Assembly: GCA_004000515.1 (NCBI GenBank)
Contig: CP034537.1
Span: forward strand, 6,028,001-6,092,000
Source: Pseudomonas poae
Lineage (GTDB): Bacteria > Pseudomonadota > Gammaproteobacteria > Pseudomonadales > Pseudomonadaceae
DNA: 64,000 nucleotides
Direction of reading: 5' to 3'
Shown: positions 27,631 through 38,102 of the stretch, in pieces
How the letters are laid out: every line of letters starts with the position of its first letter
How positions within the stretch are numbered: position 1 is the first letter of the stretch
Made by a program: the position numbers and the translations under genes
Notes under the pieces: model-generated
Told to the model about the DNA's origin: nothing
What the model saw: the letters and a program-made list of their open reading frames with translations, nothing else
The model's database searches: none

Positions 27631-27651
27631 TGGAGCGGGAAACGAGACTCG
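27631..27651 (-). repeat. tRNA-Gly 3'-end core (att-like site)
   Basis: On the minus strand this reads C then GAGTCTCGTTTCCCGCTCCA, the T-arm/acceptor 3' end (with CCA) of bacterial tRNA-Gly(GCC), from memory of the E. coli and Pseudomonas genes. Upstream bases do not continue the tRNA, so it is a detached attachment core rather than a tRNA gene. The truncated integrase starts about 225 bp away on the same strand. Confidence 0.75.
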
Positions 27652-27931
27652 TATCTAGCGTCCGACCCATTGAAATCTAAGGGGTTTATTTTCTTGCCGA
27701 AGCCGGAAAAGACTCAATGCTGGACTTGTTTTTTAGGTATTTCAAGAGCAAATTTGGACGGTAACTGCGTAGGATCGTCAGTAGGTGAATCATCGAGACA
27801 CACCTAAATCCCGCGCGCTACCGGCTTTGTGCATGAAACGTCAGTTCGCTACGTCAACGCTTACGCGGATACGTAAGGTGAACGCCCACCTACCTGGGCT
27901 CTACGTTGTGTAGCCTAAGCAGGCCCAAACC

Positions 27932-28207
27932 ATGCTCGTTCAGGATAATTCATTTCTTCTCAAGAGTCTGATATCTCAGCTCTCAGACGTAGACGCCCGG
28001 TCACCAGCCTCGCTAACTGGCAACGTAGGCGACAATTTTCTTGGATTGCGTGCCCTCCGCGAGCTGAAGATGATCACAGGTGAGTTCAAATACGGAAAGA
28101 TCACCGATCCGTTAGGATTTCTTTTGACGTCGGCTGTCCATATCCTCCTTAACAAGACGCGGCGCGATGTTCTCCAGTTTCACCTCATCAGAGTAACTAA
28201 TCGATAA
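27932..28207 (+). CDS. small protein of unrecognised family (intact copy)
   Basis: A 91-aa protein: SFLLKSLISQLSDVDARSPA, FLGLRALRELKMITGEFKYG, DPLGFLLTSAV. It is the intact relative of the frameshifted gene at 17436; both share MLxQ, ISQLS, GLRxL, ITGxFxY and DPLGF. Predicted soluble. No known family. It precedes an Xre-type gene in the same direction. Confidence 0.5.
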   Translation: MLVQDNSFLLKSLISQLSDVDARSPASLTGNVGDNFLGLRALRELKMITGEFKYGKITDPLGFLLTSAVHILLNKTRRDVLQFHLIRVTNR

Positions 28208-28347
28208 CCCTTCTGATCCGCGTCAGCTTGGTCACGCATTCGCTCGTCACGTCATCTGCTCACTTTTTCGGGCACACTCAAAAGCATACTATTGGCCTTC
28301 ACCGGCATTCATTCGTAGCTGTTAACTTCGTCGCAGGAGAGCAATAC

Positions 28348-29858
<1,511 letters not shown>

Positions 29859-30158
29859 CCACTACAACTTCACGAGGAGGCGATTCTGGCAGATACACCG
29901 TTGGCCCGAACGTTGGACCACGAACACTTGCACATGCTCGGTGGTGGCAGGCCTGCGTTGGTGACTTCCTCCCGACCAAGCAGCGACGCTCGCCATACGA
30001 AAGATGCCACAATCCCATGACTGGGCATACCTAAGAGCAAGCGCGAACACGCTAAATCGACATCGCAAAGTGGTCCCGCTAGGGAGAGGAGATAGGGAGG
30101 AACTTTGCCGGTGTCATAAGCGAGCCATCCAGCACAGCTTTGAACTTAAGCTGAGCGC

Positions 30159-30227
30159 CATGATGTGACTGATATTGGCGACAATATCCAAAGTGCATTG
30201 CAAAAGATCGGGGAGAACGCCGGATAG
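30159..30227 (+). pseudogene. fragment of the IGENAG small-protein family
   Basis: Twenty-two codons (HDVTDIGDNIQSALQKIGEN AG, stop) align with the end of the protein at 24546. The upstream part is out of frame or lost. The rest of 29867-30477 holds no supported gene. Confidence 0.5.
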
Positions 30228-30423
30228 AACAAACAAGGCTTGTCCAATTGAAGGCACAAAGCCCGCACTAACCAAACTGTCTCCTACATCCCGCCTCCAG
30301 TAGCTTTTTTGGATTTTGTCCGCGCGGTTCGGGTTCAGTACGCGCTGGACGACGCAAAGAATGAACTCCATACCACACAGTTCGTCAGATACAAATCAAA
30401 AACTATGCGTTCGCAGGTAAAAT

Positions 30424-30436
30424 GGCATAATACGCC
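30424..30436. promoter_or_regulatory. putative ParD operator, copy 2
   Basis: GGCATAATACGCC, a near-palindrome containing a TAATAC -10-like core, lies in the conserved block upstream of parD copy 2. One base differs from copy 1. Confidence 0.5.
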
Positions 30437-30477
30437 AATGATCGAAAAACCCTGTTTGCCGAAAGCTGGAGCTACTT

Positions 30478-30768
30478 ATGGCGACGCGAAACGTTGTGCT
30501 GACCCCTCACCAGGAACAGGTTATCCAGGATCTGGTTCAGTCCGGCCGTTATCAGAACGCCAGCGAGGTAATGCGGGAAGGCTTACGACTATTGGAACAG
30601 CGCGTCGCCGAAGACACCGCCAAAATTGAGGCCCTACGTCAGGCGACCTCGATCGGCATCATGGACCTTGAGCACGGGCGCTTCACGCAGTTGAACGAAG
30701 GGAGTCTGGAGCACTACCTCGAGGGCTTGAGCGAGGAGGCAACGATCTCCTCGCGCGAGAAACACTGA
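30478..30768 (+). CDS. parD: type II antitoxin, ParD/CopG family (copy 2)
   Basis: A 96-aa ParD-type protein: ribbon-helix-helix (ATRNVVLTPHQEQVIQDLVQ) then a toxin-binding C-terminus (EHYLEGLSEEATISSREKH). It differs from copy 1 at roughly one residue in ten, mostly at the C-terminus. It overlaps nothing and is followed after two bases by the broken parE. Confidence 0.88.
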   Translation: MATRNVVLTPHQEQVIQDLVQSGRYQNASEVMREGLRLLEQRVAEDTAKIEALRQATSIGIMDLEHGRFTQLNEGSLEHYLEGLSEEATISSREKH

Positions 30769-30770
30769 GT

Positions 30771-31126
30771 ATGCCGCAGTATCGGATTCCAACGCGGCGC
30801 GCGCCGACATTGTCGACATCCTCAGGCTCTCCCAGACGCAGTTCGGCGATCAAGCACGCCAGCGCTACCAGGCGCTGATCCTCGCGGCGCTGCAAGCGCT
30901 TGCCAGCACGCCTTATCGCATTGGCAGCCACGACCTCGATGAGCTCGCTCCGAGCCTTCGCAGCTATCACCTCATCTATTCACGCCAGCAGGCCAAACAT
31001 CCGCATGGGACGGTCAAAAGCCCACGCCATATCGTGTTCTATCGTGTGGCAAACGACGACGTGATCGAGGTCGTCCGACTCCTGCATGACGCCATGGAAG
31101 TGCAGTTGCACTTGCCTGATGACTGA
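30771..31126 (+). pseudogene. parE: ParE toxin (copy 2), single-base frameshift
   Basis: Adding one T in the run at 30786-30787 (copy 1 has ATTTCC, this has ATTCC) gives a full 118-aa ParE: QYRISNAARADIVDILRLSQ, TPYRIGSHDLDELAPGLRSY, HIVFYRVANDDVIEVVRLLH, AMEVQLHLPDD. As read, the frame is lost after five codons. ParE poisons DNA gyrase. This copy could be functional if the missing T is a sequencing error. Confidence 0.75.
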
Positions 31127-31383
31127 TCACCGACCTGGCCCAACGGCTTAACTGTCCATGAACAGCGAAGGTAAGGCGCCCGCCTCTACATCGCAACCTA
31201 AGCGCCCTCGCTGTCAGCCGACTCGGCAGCCAATTGAAGCGGGAGGTTCTGGGGCCGACCGGACTATTGAGACCCATGATCAGAGGCACGATGCTCAGCG
31301 TTGCGTACCACATTCAATGCTGAACAACCGCTTCCTAGGCGTTTTCCGTGGCTAGGCGCCTAGCATTCCCCTCCAGCTGCCGG

Positions 31384-31520
31384 TGGACACGTGGTTCGAT
31401 GCCCCTGGCGACCAGTGCCCTGGCAACATCACGCAGAGCGCGAGCATCTCACAGGCTAATTTCAGGATAAGTACCGATAGAAATACGAGGTTGCTTACCC
31501 GCCCAAGAAAAGCGGAAGCG
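31384..31520 (-). pseudogene. second remnant of the DUF4102 integrase
   Basis: On the minus strand the stretch aligns at DNA level with codons around FRFSWAGKQARISFGTYPEI and DARALRDIARGLV of the integrase at 27005, but with stops and indels. It ends about 90 bp before the galD stop codon. It marks an old recombination junction. Confidence 0.65.
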
Positions 31521-31605
31521 GAGATAGGCAGGCCTAATCCTGAAGCAGGTGTAAACCTATTTTAGGACGAGGCACACATAAAAAAAGGTTCTTTTGCGCA
31601 TTTTT

Positions 31606-32676
31606 CTACACTAAAAAATCATTCGTAATACACACGACGCCATCAAACAACAAACGTGCCGTGCGCATCAAACCGCAGCCGATCAGTTGGCCGTCTTGCA
31701 GGCGCAGTTCCACGGTAAACTCACCAGTGGGGTGTTCAACCGAAAGGTGTTTCACATCGCCTACGCTGACCTGCGCCACACCTGTCGCCACACTGCCCGG
31801 GATCAGGCAGGCGGCGGCCACGCTGACCGCACCGAACACGCCAATGCTGGTGTGGCAGCGGTGCGGAATAAACGTGCGGGTGCTTAGCGCCCCCCGCCTG
31901 CGCCGGTGCCACCAGGCACATCTTCGGTACATTGCGCTGACGTACATCGCCCAGATTCATGCACAAACCGGCCTGTAAGCGAATCGATTCAAGCCGTGTC
32001 TTGAGTACGGCGTCAGCTTCCAGTTGCTCTGGCGTCTCGTAACCCGTGCAGCCGAAGTCCTGCGCACGCAGCAAAACAACCGGCATGCCATTGTCGATGC
32101 ACGTCACTGCAACGCCATCAAACACGTCCGCCGCATTACCGGTGGGTAACAAGGTGCCGCAACTGGCACCGGCGATATCTTCAAATTCGACGACCAACGG
32201 CGCAGCCCCCCCGGCACGCCATCAATGCGCGCATCACCACTGTAGTTAACAGCACCATTGGCTATAGGAACGTGAGCAATGGCGATCTGCCCGGTATTTT
32301 GCATAAAGATCCGCACCGGGGTCACATCACCCAACGCTGGCACCAGCCCACGCTCAATGGCGAATGGACCGACACCAGCCAGGATGTTGCCGCAGTTTTG
32401 CCCATAATCGACCCGCGGCTCATCGACCACGACCTGCGCAAATAAATAATCGACGTCGGCGTCAGGGCGCGCGGAGCGCTGGATAATCGCCACCTTGCTG
32501 GTCAGCGAATCGCCACCGCCGATCCCGTCGATCTGCCGCCGGTCAGGTGAGCCCATCGCGGCTAATAACACGCGGTCACGCAGCGCCGGTTCCGACGGCA
32601 AATCCTCGGCCAAAAAGTAAGCCCCTTTCGAGGTTCCACCGCGCATCAACACACAGGGAATACGGGTCTGGCTCAT
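31606..32676 (-). pseudogene. galD: 4-oxalomesaconate tautomerase GalD, two frameshifts
   Basis: Three frames together give a PrpF-superfamily protein of about 357 codons. RIPCVLMRGGTSKGAYFLAE and DGIGGGDSLTSKVAIIQ come first, then VDYGQNCGNILAGVGPFAIE with the active-site Cys. After a shift in a seven-C run (32206-32212), EDIAGASCGTLLPTGNAADV follows; after another in a six-C run (31890-31895), HTSIGVFGAVSVAAACLIPG. GalD isomerises the keto form of 4-oxalomesaconate to the enol form in gallate degradation. Both shifts are in C runs and may be errors. The last residues (VVCITNDFLV) look atypical and lie at an island junction. Confidence 0.82.
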
Positions 32677-32678
32677 GC

Positions 32679-33395
32679 TCAGCCCTCGAGTTCGTCGAGG
32701 CTGTCGACATAGCGCAAGCCTTTCTCGGCCAGCCGTGCGCGCATGTTGTAAATATCCAGCCCCAATTCGCCCTTGGCCAGGCGCATGGCTTTCTGATCTT
32801 CAAGGTCAGCTCGCAGACGGCTGGCTTCAACCACTTGTGCCACCTCGGCACGGCGCACAATCACCACACCATCGTCGTCGGCCACCACCACGTCACCGGC
32901 ATCTACCAACTGCCCGGCGCACACAATCGGCAGGTTCACCGAACCCAGGGTTTCCTTGATCGTGCCCTGCGCGCTTATCGCCCGCGACCACACGGCAAAA
33001 CCCATGTCGCGCAGGGTGTGGGTGTCACGCACCCCGGCATCGATCACCAGCCCACGCACACCACGCGCCTTGAGCGAGGTCGCGAGCAAATCGCCGAAGT
33101 AGCCATCAGTACAGGGCGAAGTCGGTGCCACCACTAAAATATCGCCAGGCTGGCATTGCTCAACGGCCACATGAAACATCCAGTTGTCGCCCGGTGCGAC
33201 CAGCACCGTGATCACCGAACCACTGATTACCGTTCCGCGCTGAATCGGCGTGATGCCAGGCGCCAGCAAGCCTTTGCGGCCTTGTGCTTCATGAACGGTA
33301 GCTACGCCGTAGCGTCTTAGCTCATTTACCAGCGATGCCTCGGCCCGCTGAATGTTACGCAGCACAATTCCGGTTTTTCCGATCAAAGTGCTCAT
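32679..33395 (-). CDS. galC: 4-carboxy-4-hydroxy-2-oxoadipate aldolase GalC
   Basis: A 238-aa RraA/HMG-aldolase fold enzyme. Landmarks are [80 protein letters not shown] and [18 protein letters not shown] (divalent metal and oxyanion site). It cleaves 4-carboxy-4-hydroxy-2-oxoadipate to pyruvate and oxaloacetate, and such enzymes also decarboxylate oxaloacetate. The start at 33395 has GGAGAA upstream and overlaps galB (ATGA). The galD start follows after two bases. Confidence 0.92.
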   Translation of the reverse strand: MSTLIGKTGIVLRNIQRAEASLVNELRRYGVATVHEAQGRKGLLAPGITPIQRGTVISGSVITVLVAPGDNWMFHVAVEQCQPGDILVVAPTSPCTDGYFGDLLATSLKARGVRGLVIDAGVRDTHTLRDMGFAVWSRAISAQGTIKETLGSVNLPIVCAGQLVDAGDVVVADDDGVVIVRRAEVAQVVEASRLRADLEDQKAMRLAKGELGLDIYNMRARLAEKGLRYVDSLDELEG

Positions 33396-34125
33396 GCCAG
33401 ATTCTCCGTCACACGTGGGAAAATGCTCTGGTATCCCTCGCCGTAAATGATGTTGCGAGTAGAGGCGATGCCCACATTGCGTTTGGCTTGCACCCCACGT
33501 TGCAGAGCGACGCGGGTGTAGTACTCCCACAGATGCTCTTGCCCAGCCATGCATTGAATGGCGGTGTACTTTTGTCCCAGACATCAGTGATGTCCAGCAA
33601 CACGTCAGGGCGCCATTCACATTGCTCAGGCTGATGCGGCTCGAAGCTGTACACCGGCGGCGCGCCGACGATCTTCTCGCCCGGCTTGTACCCCTCGGCC
33701 TGGGCGATGATCCGCGCTTCTTGTGCCAGGTTCATGGCCAACGGGTGGTCGTAGTTGTACGGGTCTTTTATTGAGTGACTGAGTACAAACTCTGGCTGCA
33801 CCCGGCGAAACACATCCGCCAGACGAAACAGCGTGTCCTTGTCGGCGCGCATCGGGTAATCGCCAATGTCAAAGAACTCGATGCTGGCTCCCAGAATATC
33901 AGCCGCCTGCTGGGCTTCCTCGCGGCGGGCGTCCTTGACCCGTTGTTCGGTCATCTCACCCTTGCGCCAAAGTTTGGCGGACTCACCGCGCTCACCGAAT
34001 GAAAGGCAAACGATGTGCACGCGATAGCCTTGCTGCGCATGCAGAGCGATTGCACCACCTGCACGCCACACAAAATCGGCCGAATGAGCACTGACCACCA
34101 GTGCGGTTTTATGGGATGCGTTCAT
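33392..34125 (-). pseudogene. galB: 4-oxalomesaconate hydratase GalB, one frameshift
   Basis: A PIG-L-like (LmbE) fold hydratase as known for P. putida GalB: TALVVSAHSADFVWRAGGAI (metal site), [55 protein letters not shown]. One A is missing from a five-A run near 33570. The restored frame continues [20 protein letters not shown] and ends FPRVTENLA at 33392, about 244 aa, the family size. It hydrates 4-oxalomesaconate to 4-carboxy-4-hydroxy-2-oxoadipate. Confidence 0.88.
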
Positions 34126-34200
34126 CTCGGGGCTCCTTCTACAGTTGACTAAAGGATCGCACCCGCGCCCGCCGCAGGAGTAATGCGTAAGCCCGTTTCA

Positions 34201-34220
34201 GGTATGCGTTTTATTTATTG
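34201..34220. promoter_or_regulatory. candidate GalR operator
   Basis: GGTATGCGTTTTATTTATTG in the divergent galB-galR space closely matches a block upstream of galT (39584-39603, about 15 of 20 bases). A site shared by both gal promoters is what a common regulator would need. Confidence 0.4.
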
Positions 34221-34272
34221 CCATTCTATTCAATGGGAGGCATAGTCCGGCCAAAAGGTAGAGCGCCCGCCC

Positions 34273-35469
34273 ATGGAAACCGCCGAACTTCCCAACCTGA
34301 TGCAGGTGCGCGCATTCGTTCGCGTGGCCGATTACGGCAGCGTCTCCAAAGCCTCTGAAGCCTTGTATCGGGCACAGTCGGTGGTCACCCGCTCGATTTC
34401 CGAGCTGGAAGCCCGGCTAGGTGTGCCGCTGTTTGAACGCCATGCCAACGGCATGCGCCTGACCGATTACGGCACCCGTTTATTACCCCGTGCACGACGG
34501 GTGCTGACCGAGCTGGAGAGCGTGCCTCGCCTGTTGGCCGGCGCAGGCAAACACTTCAGCGAGCCGCTTTACCTGTTTCAGGCCCGGCGCCTGCAAGTCT
34601 TCGTCAAACTCTGTGAAACCCACCACATGCAGACCGTGTCCAGCCTGCTGGGTTTGAGCCAACCCGCTGTCAGTTCAACCCTCAAAGTGCTGGAAAGCGG
34701 CTGCGGCCAAACCCTGTTCGAACGCACACCACGGGGCTTGCTGCCGACCCGCGCAAGCCTGGAAATGCTGTTCCCGATCCGCCGTGCACTGAATGAACTG
34801 CGCCATATCGAGACCGACCTCACGGCCATTCATGGCACCCTGCAAGGTGTGGTGCATGTCGGCGCCCTGCCCTTGGGCCGTACCCGCATCCTGCCCGAAG
34901 CCATTGTTCGGCTTGTGGCCGAGCACTCGGCCATCCAGATCATTACCAATGAAAGCCCATTTGATTTATTGGCCACAGAGTTGCGCGCAGGCGATATAGA
35001 TTTCATCTTCGGTGCCTTGCGCTCAGCCGCCTACGCCAGCGACCTAACGGGCGAAGCATTATTGACCGAAGAAATGGTGGTACTGGCACGACGCGGCCAT
35101 CCGTTATATGCGAAAAGCGCCTTGCAGGCGGAACTCGGTGATGCTAAATGGGTGTTGCCACGGGCAGGCTCGCCTGCTCGGCAGATGCTCGATGATTGCT
35201 TCAGAGCCTTCGGGATTGCGCCGCCGCAACCGGTGGTTGAGAGCGGCGACATGGCGATCATTCGCGGCCTGCTACTGCGTTCGGACATGCTCGCTGCAGT
35301 CTCGGCCCACCAGTTGGAGCCGGAGATCGCCAGCGGCGAATTGTGCATTCTGCCGCTGGAGCTCAAACACACCACCCGCGCCATCGGCCTGACGTCGCGC
35401 ACTGCCAGCCTGCATTCACCCGTGGCTCAGGCCTTGATGGAGATGATCCGCCGGGTGATAAACCTCTAA
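34273..35469 (+). CDS. galR: LysR-type regulator of gallate genes, GalR, with two HTH domains
   Basis: A 398-aa regulator, about 100 residues longer than a standard LysR protein. A first winged helix spans about residues 8-67 (LMQVRAFVRVADYGSVSKAS, RSISELEARLGVPLFERHAN). A second, equally complete one spans about 105-165 (LQVFVKLCETHHMQTVSSLL, AVSSTLKVLESGCGQTLFER). The effector domain follows (VGALPLGRTRILPEAIVRLV). Position between the galDCB and galPAT blocks supports the role of the P. putida GalR activator. The duplicated HTH is unusual for the family. Confidence 0.85.
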   Translation: METAELPNLMQVRAFVRVADYGSVSKASEALYRAQSVVTRSISELEARLGVPLFERHANGMRLTDYGTRLLPRARRVLTELESVPRLLAGAGKHFSEPLYLFQARRLQVFVKLCETHHMQTVSSLLGLSQPAVSSTLKVLESGCGQTLFERTPRGLLPTRASLEMLFPIRRALNELRHIETDLTAIHGTLQGVVHVGALPLGRTRILPEAIVRLVAEHSAIQIITNESPFDLLATELRAGDIDFIFGALRSAAYASDLTGEALLTEEMVVLARRGHPLYAKSALQAELGDAKWVLPRAGSPARQMLDDCFRAFGIAPPQPVVESGDMAIIRGLLLRSDMLAAVSAHQLEPEIASGELCILPLELKHTTRAIGLTSRTASLHSPVAQALMEMIRRVINL

Positions 35470-35524
35470 GCGCTGCCGAAGGCAGTGATGGGTTATGCAG
35501 CGGCCTCGCTCCATGCACACAAGG

Positions 35525-36772
35525 TCAGAAGATATTCACCGGATAGCTGACAATCACCCGAGTTTCGTCAAATTCATTGGTACTGAAATCACGACGTATG
35601 GTCGAGTTACGTACCCGCAGGTTGAGGTTCTTAAAGGTTCCGCTCTGCAGCACATATGCAAGCTCAGTCTCGCGCCCCCACTCCTTGCCATCGCTGATGG
35701 TGCCAGTGTGCACGTTGTCGCCGCTGATGTAGCGGTTCATCAAGGTCAGTCCCGGTACGCCGAGCGCGGCAAAGTTGTAGTCGTGACGCAGTTGCCAGGA
35801 CTGTTCCTTGGCGCTGTCGTAGCTGGAATTGTAGCTATCGTTGGCCAATGTGCCGCCGCTGGTGCCGTTAACACGCATCCAGCCACTGTCACCGCTGACT
35901 TTTTGCAAGCCGACGTAGAACGTATTGCCGCCATAACGGGCCGAGAGCAGTGTCGAAAAGGTGCGGTTATCCAGATCCCCCGCCAATGCGCTGCCATCTT
36001 CCTTGCCCCAGAAATAGCCCAGGTTCGCACCCAGAGTCCAGTCACCCAGCGGCTGGCTGTGAGTCACTTGCAGGTACTGCTGCTGGTAGATGTCTTTGAG
36101 TTCGGCATTCCATAGGCCGACCATCGTGCGCTTTTCGTTGAAGGTGTATTCGCCGCCAACAAAATTGAAACGGTCGGAAGTGATCCCCGATTTACCCTGC
36201 ATGAACATGTCGTCCATGCTCGAGTCGTTGCGAGGGCTGTTCTTGCGGAACTGACCTCCATACAAGTTCAACCCCGCGATGTCCTTCGAAGTCACTTGCC
36301 CGCCCTGAAAGGTTTGCGGCAGCGAACGACCATCGTCGGAACGCAGAATCGGCAACACCGGCATCCACTCACCGACCTTGAGTTCGGTATTGGCGAATTT
36401 CATCTTTGCGGCCACCGCCAGACGTCCGAAGTCATCCGCCGGACGTCCGTCGCTGCCCACTGGCAACAGTTGCGTGCCACCGCTGCCTTTGCCGCCATCG
36501 AGCTTGACCGAGTACAAACCCAACGCGTCCACACCAAAGCCCACCGCTCCTTGGGTGAAGCCGGATTTGGCATCGAGAATAAAGCTCTGCGTCCACTCTT
36601 GGGCCAGGCCCTGAGCGTTGCCGGGGTTAGTGAAGTTGCGATTGATGAAGAAGTTGCGCAAGTTCAGATTAACGCTCGCATCGTCGACAAAGCCTTCTGC
36701 GAAAGCGGGTACCGGCAACGCGCAGACAAGCGCCAGCGCGCAGGCGCTGCGTGGTTTTACAGTGGAAGTCAT
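35525..36772 (-). CDS. galP: OprD family outer-membrane porin GalP
   Basis: A 415-aa OprD/OccD-type porin. It has a signal peptide (ACALALVCALPVPAFA, cut before EGF), then the 18-strand barrel region beginning FVDDASVNLNLRNFFINRNF and QEWTQSFILDAKSGFTQGAV. It ends with the outer-membrane C-terminal Phe (VIVSYPVNIF). These porins take up small aromatic acids. Located between galR and galA as in the P. putida gal cluster, so gallate uptake is the likely task. Confidence 0.88.
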   Translation of the reverse strand: MTSTVKPRSACALALVCALPVPAFAEGFVDDASVNLNLRNFFINRNFTNPGNAQGLAQEWTQSFILDAKSGFTQGAVGFGVDALGLYSVKLDGGKGSGGTQLLPVGSDGRPADDFGRLAVAAKMKFANTELKVGEWMPVLPILRSDDGRSLPQTFQGGQVTSKDIAGLNLYGGQFRKNSPRNDSSMDDMFMQGKSGITSDRFNFVGGEYTFNEKRTMVGLWNAELKDIYQQQYLQVTHSQPLGDWTLGANLGYFWGKEDGSALAGDLDNRTFSTLLSARYGGNTFYVGLQKVSGDSGWMRVNGTSGGTLANDSYNSSYDSAKEQSWQLRHDYNFAALGVPGLTLMNRYISGDNVHTGTISDGKEWGRETELAYVLQSGTFKNLNLRVRNSTIRRDFSTNEFDETRVIVSYPVNIF

Positions 36773-36816
36773 TGTTATTGTTTTCCGTTTTTGGCTTAAA
36801 AATATTCAGTGTCAAC

Positions 36817-38078
36817 TCAGCGCGGGGCTTTGCCTGCCACCGAGTACAGCACTTGCTGGTTGCGGGTTTTCATAAAGTCTTCAAGGCTCTCACCCCGCAT
36901 GGCGGCGTACACATGCAGGTTGGGCACACCCACCACGGCGGCGAGTTTTTCAAGTACGAAGAAGATCACCCCATAGTGGATCAACCCGCGCCAGTCACGG
37001 CGGCGCAACAAGTCGCGCTCTTCTTCAGTCAGACCTGATGCTTCAAACAGCACTTCAGGCTCAAGCAAAAGCGCTCGCGCCACTCGGCCTCGATCATGCG
37101 ATGCAGGAACTTGTTAAGGCGGTAGCCCTTGGCGCTGCGTTCCAGAGTGAACGGGTAAGTCCCTTCCAGCTTTTCGATGCCAGCCACCTGATGCCCCATG
37201 TGTTGCAAGTGACGGGCATTGACCTCGGCCGGCACCGGCTGCGCCAGGTTCTCCAGCAACAGGGTCGCAATGCCAGTCATGGAGGGTAGGTAATAGTCCT
37301 GGTGCAGCGTGTTCACCGTGGCCGATAAAGCACCGCGCATGATCAGCCAGGTAATCACTTCCGCCCCTTCCATACCGCCAAGAGTAGCGAACTCGGCCAG
37401 TGTCATTTCTGTCAGTTTTACCGGGTCATTGACCAGCAGATCAATGAACTGCGCGTCCCACTCCGGGTTGTTGAAACCGCATCGTTCGCCATGCACTTGA
37501 TGCGACACACCGCCAGTGGCCACAATGGCCACTTTCAGGTCCTCGGGGTAGCTCTCAATGGCGCGGCGCAGGGCCAATCCCAGTTTGTAACAACGCAGTG
37601 CGCTAGGCACCGGGAACTGCAATACTCCGACCTGCAACGGCACGATTTCTACCGGCCATTGCGGATCGCATGGCAGCAGCGCCGACATAGGCGAAAAAAA
37701 GCCATGATCCAGCGGCTTGTCACGAAAGAAACTCATGTCGAATTCATCGGCCACCAGACTTTCACCAATGTGCCGCGACAATTCCGCGTGTCCACCAATA
37801 CTCGGCAAAGAACGCGGGTTGCCGCCCTCGTCGGCCACTTCGTAACGCTCATCAACGCCCAGCGAAAACACGCCGTAGTGGTCGAAGAAAAACGAGGTGA
37901 CATGGTCGTTGAAAATATAGAACAGCACGTCAGGCTGTTGCTCCTTCAACCACACCTTGATCGGCTCAAAGCCTCTGAAAATAGGCGCCCAGGCCGCCTC
38001 ACCCTGTTTATCGTGATCGACCGCATAGCCGATAGTTGGCGTGTGAGATACAGCAAGGCCACCGATAATGCGTGCCAT
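36817..38078 (-). pseudogene. galA: gallate dioxygenase GalA, one frameshift
   Basis: A type II extradiol (LigAB-like) dioxygenase fused into one chain. The catalytic LigB-like N-terminal part has GGLAVSHTPTIGYAVDHDKQ, FYIFNDHVTSFFFDHYGVFS and IVATGGVSHQVHGERCGF. The LigA-like C-terminal part (LTEEERDLLRRRDWRGLIHY, MRGESLEDFMKTRNQQVLY) is in another frame. One T is missing from a five-T run near 37068; restored length is 420 aa, as expected for GalA. The enzyme opens gallate to 4-oxalomesaconate using Fe(II). Confidence 0.9.
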
Positions 38079-38102
38079 GACGAGTTCCTTGATTCAAAAA
38101 AA

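Noticed and set aside
27631..27651. A tRNA-Gly gene
   Set aside because: Only the last 21 bases match; D-arm and anticodon arm are absent in the adjoining DNA.
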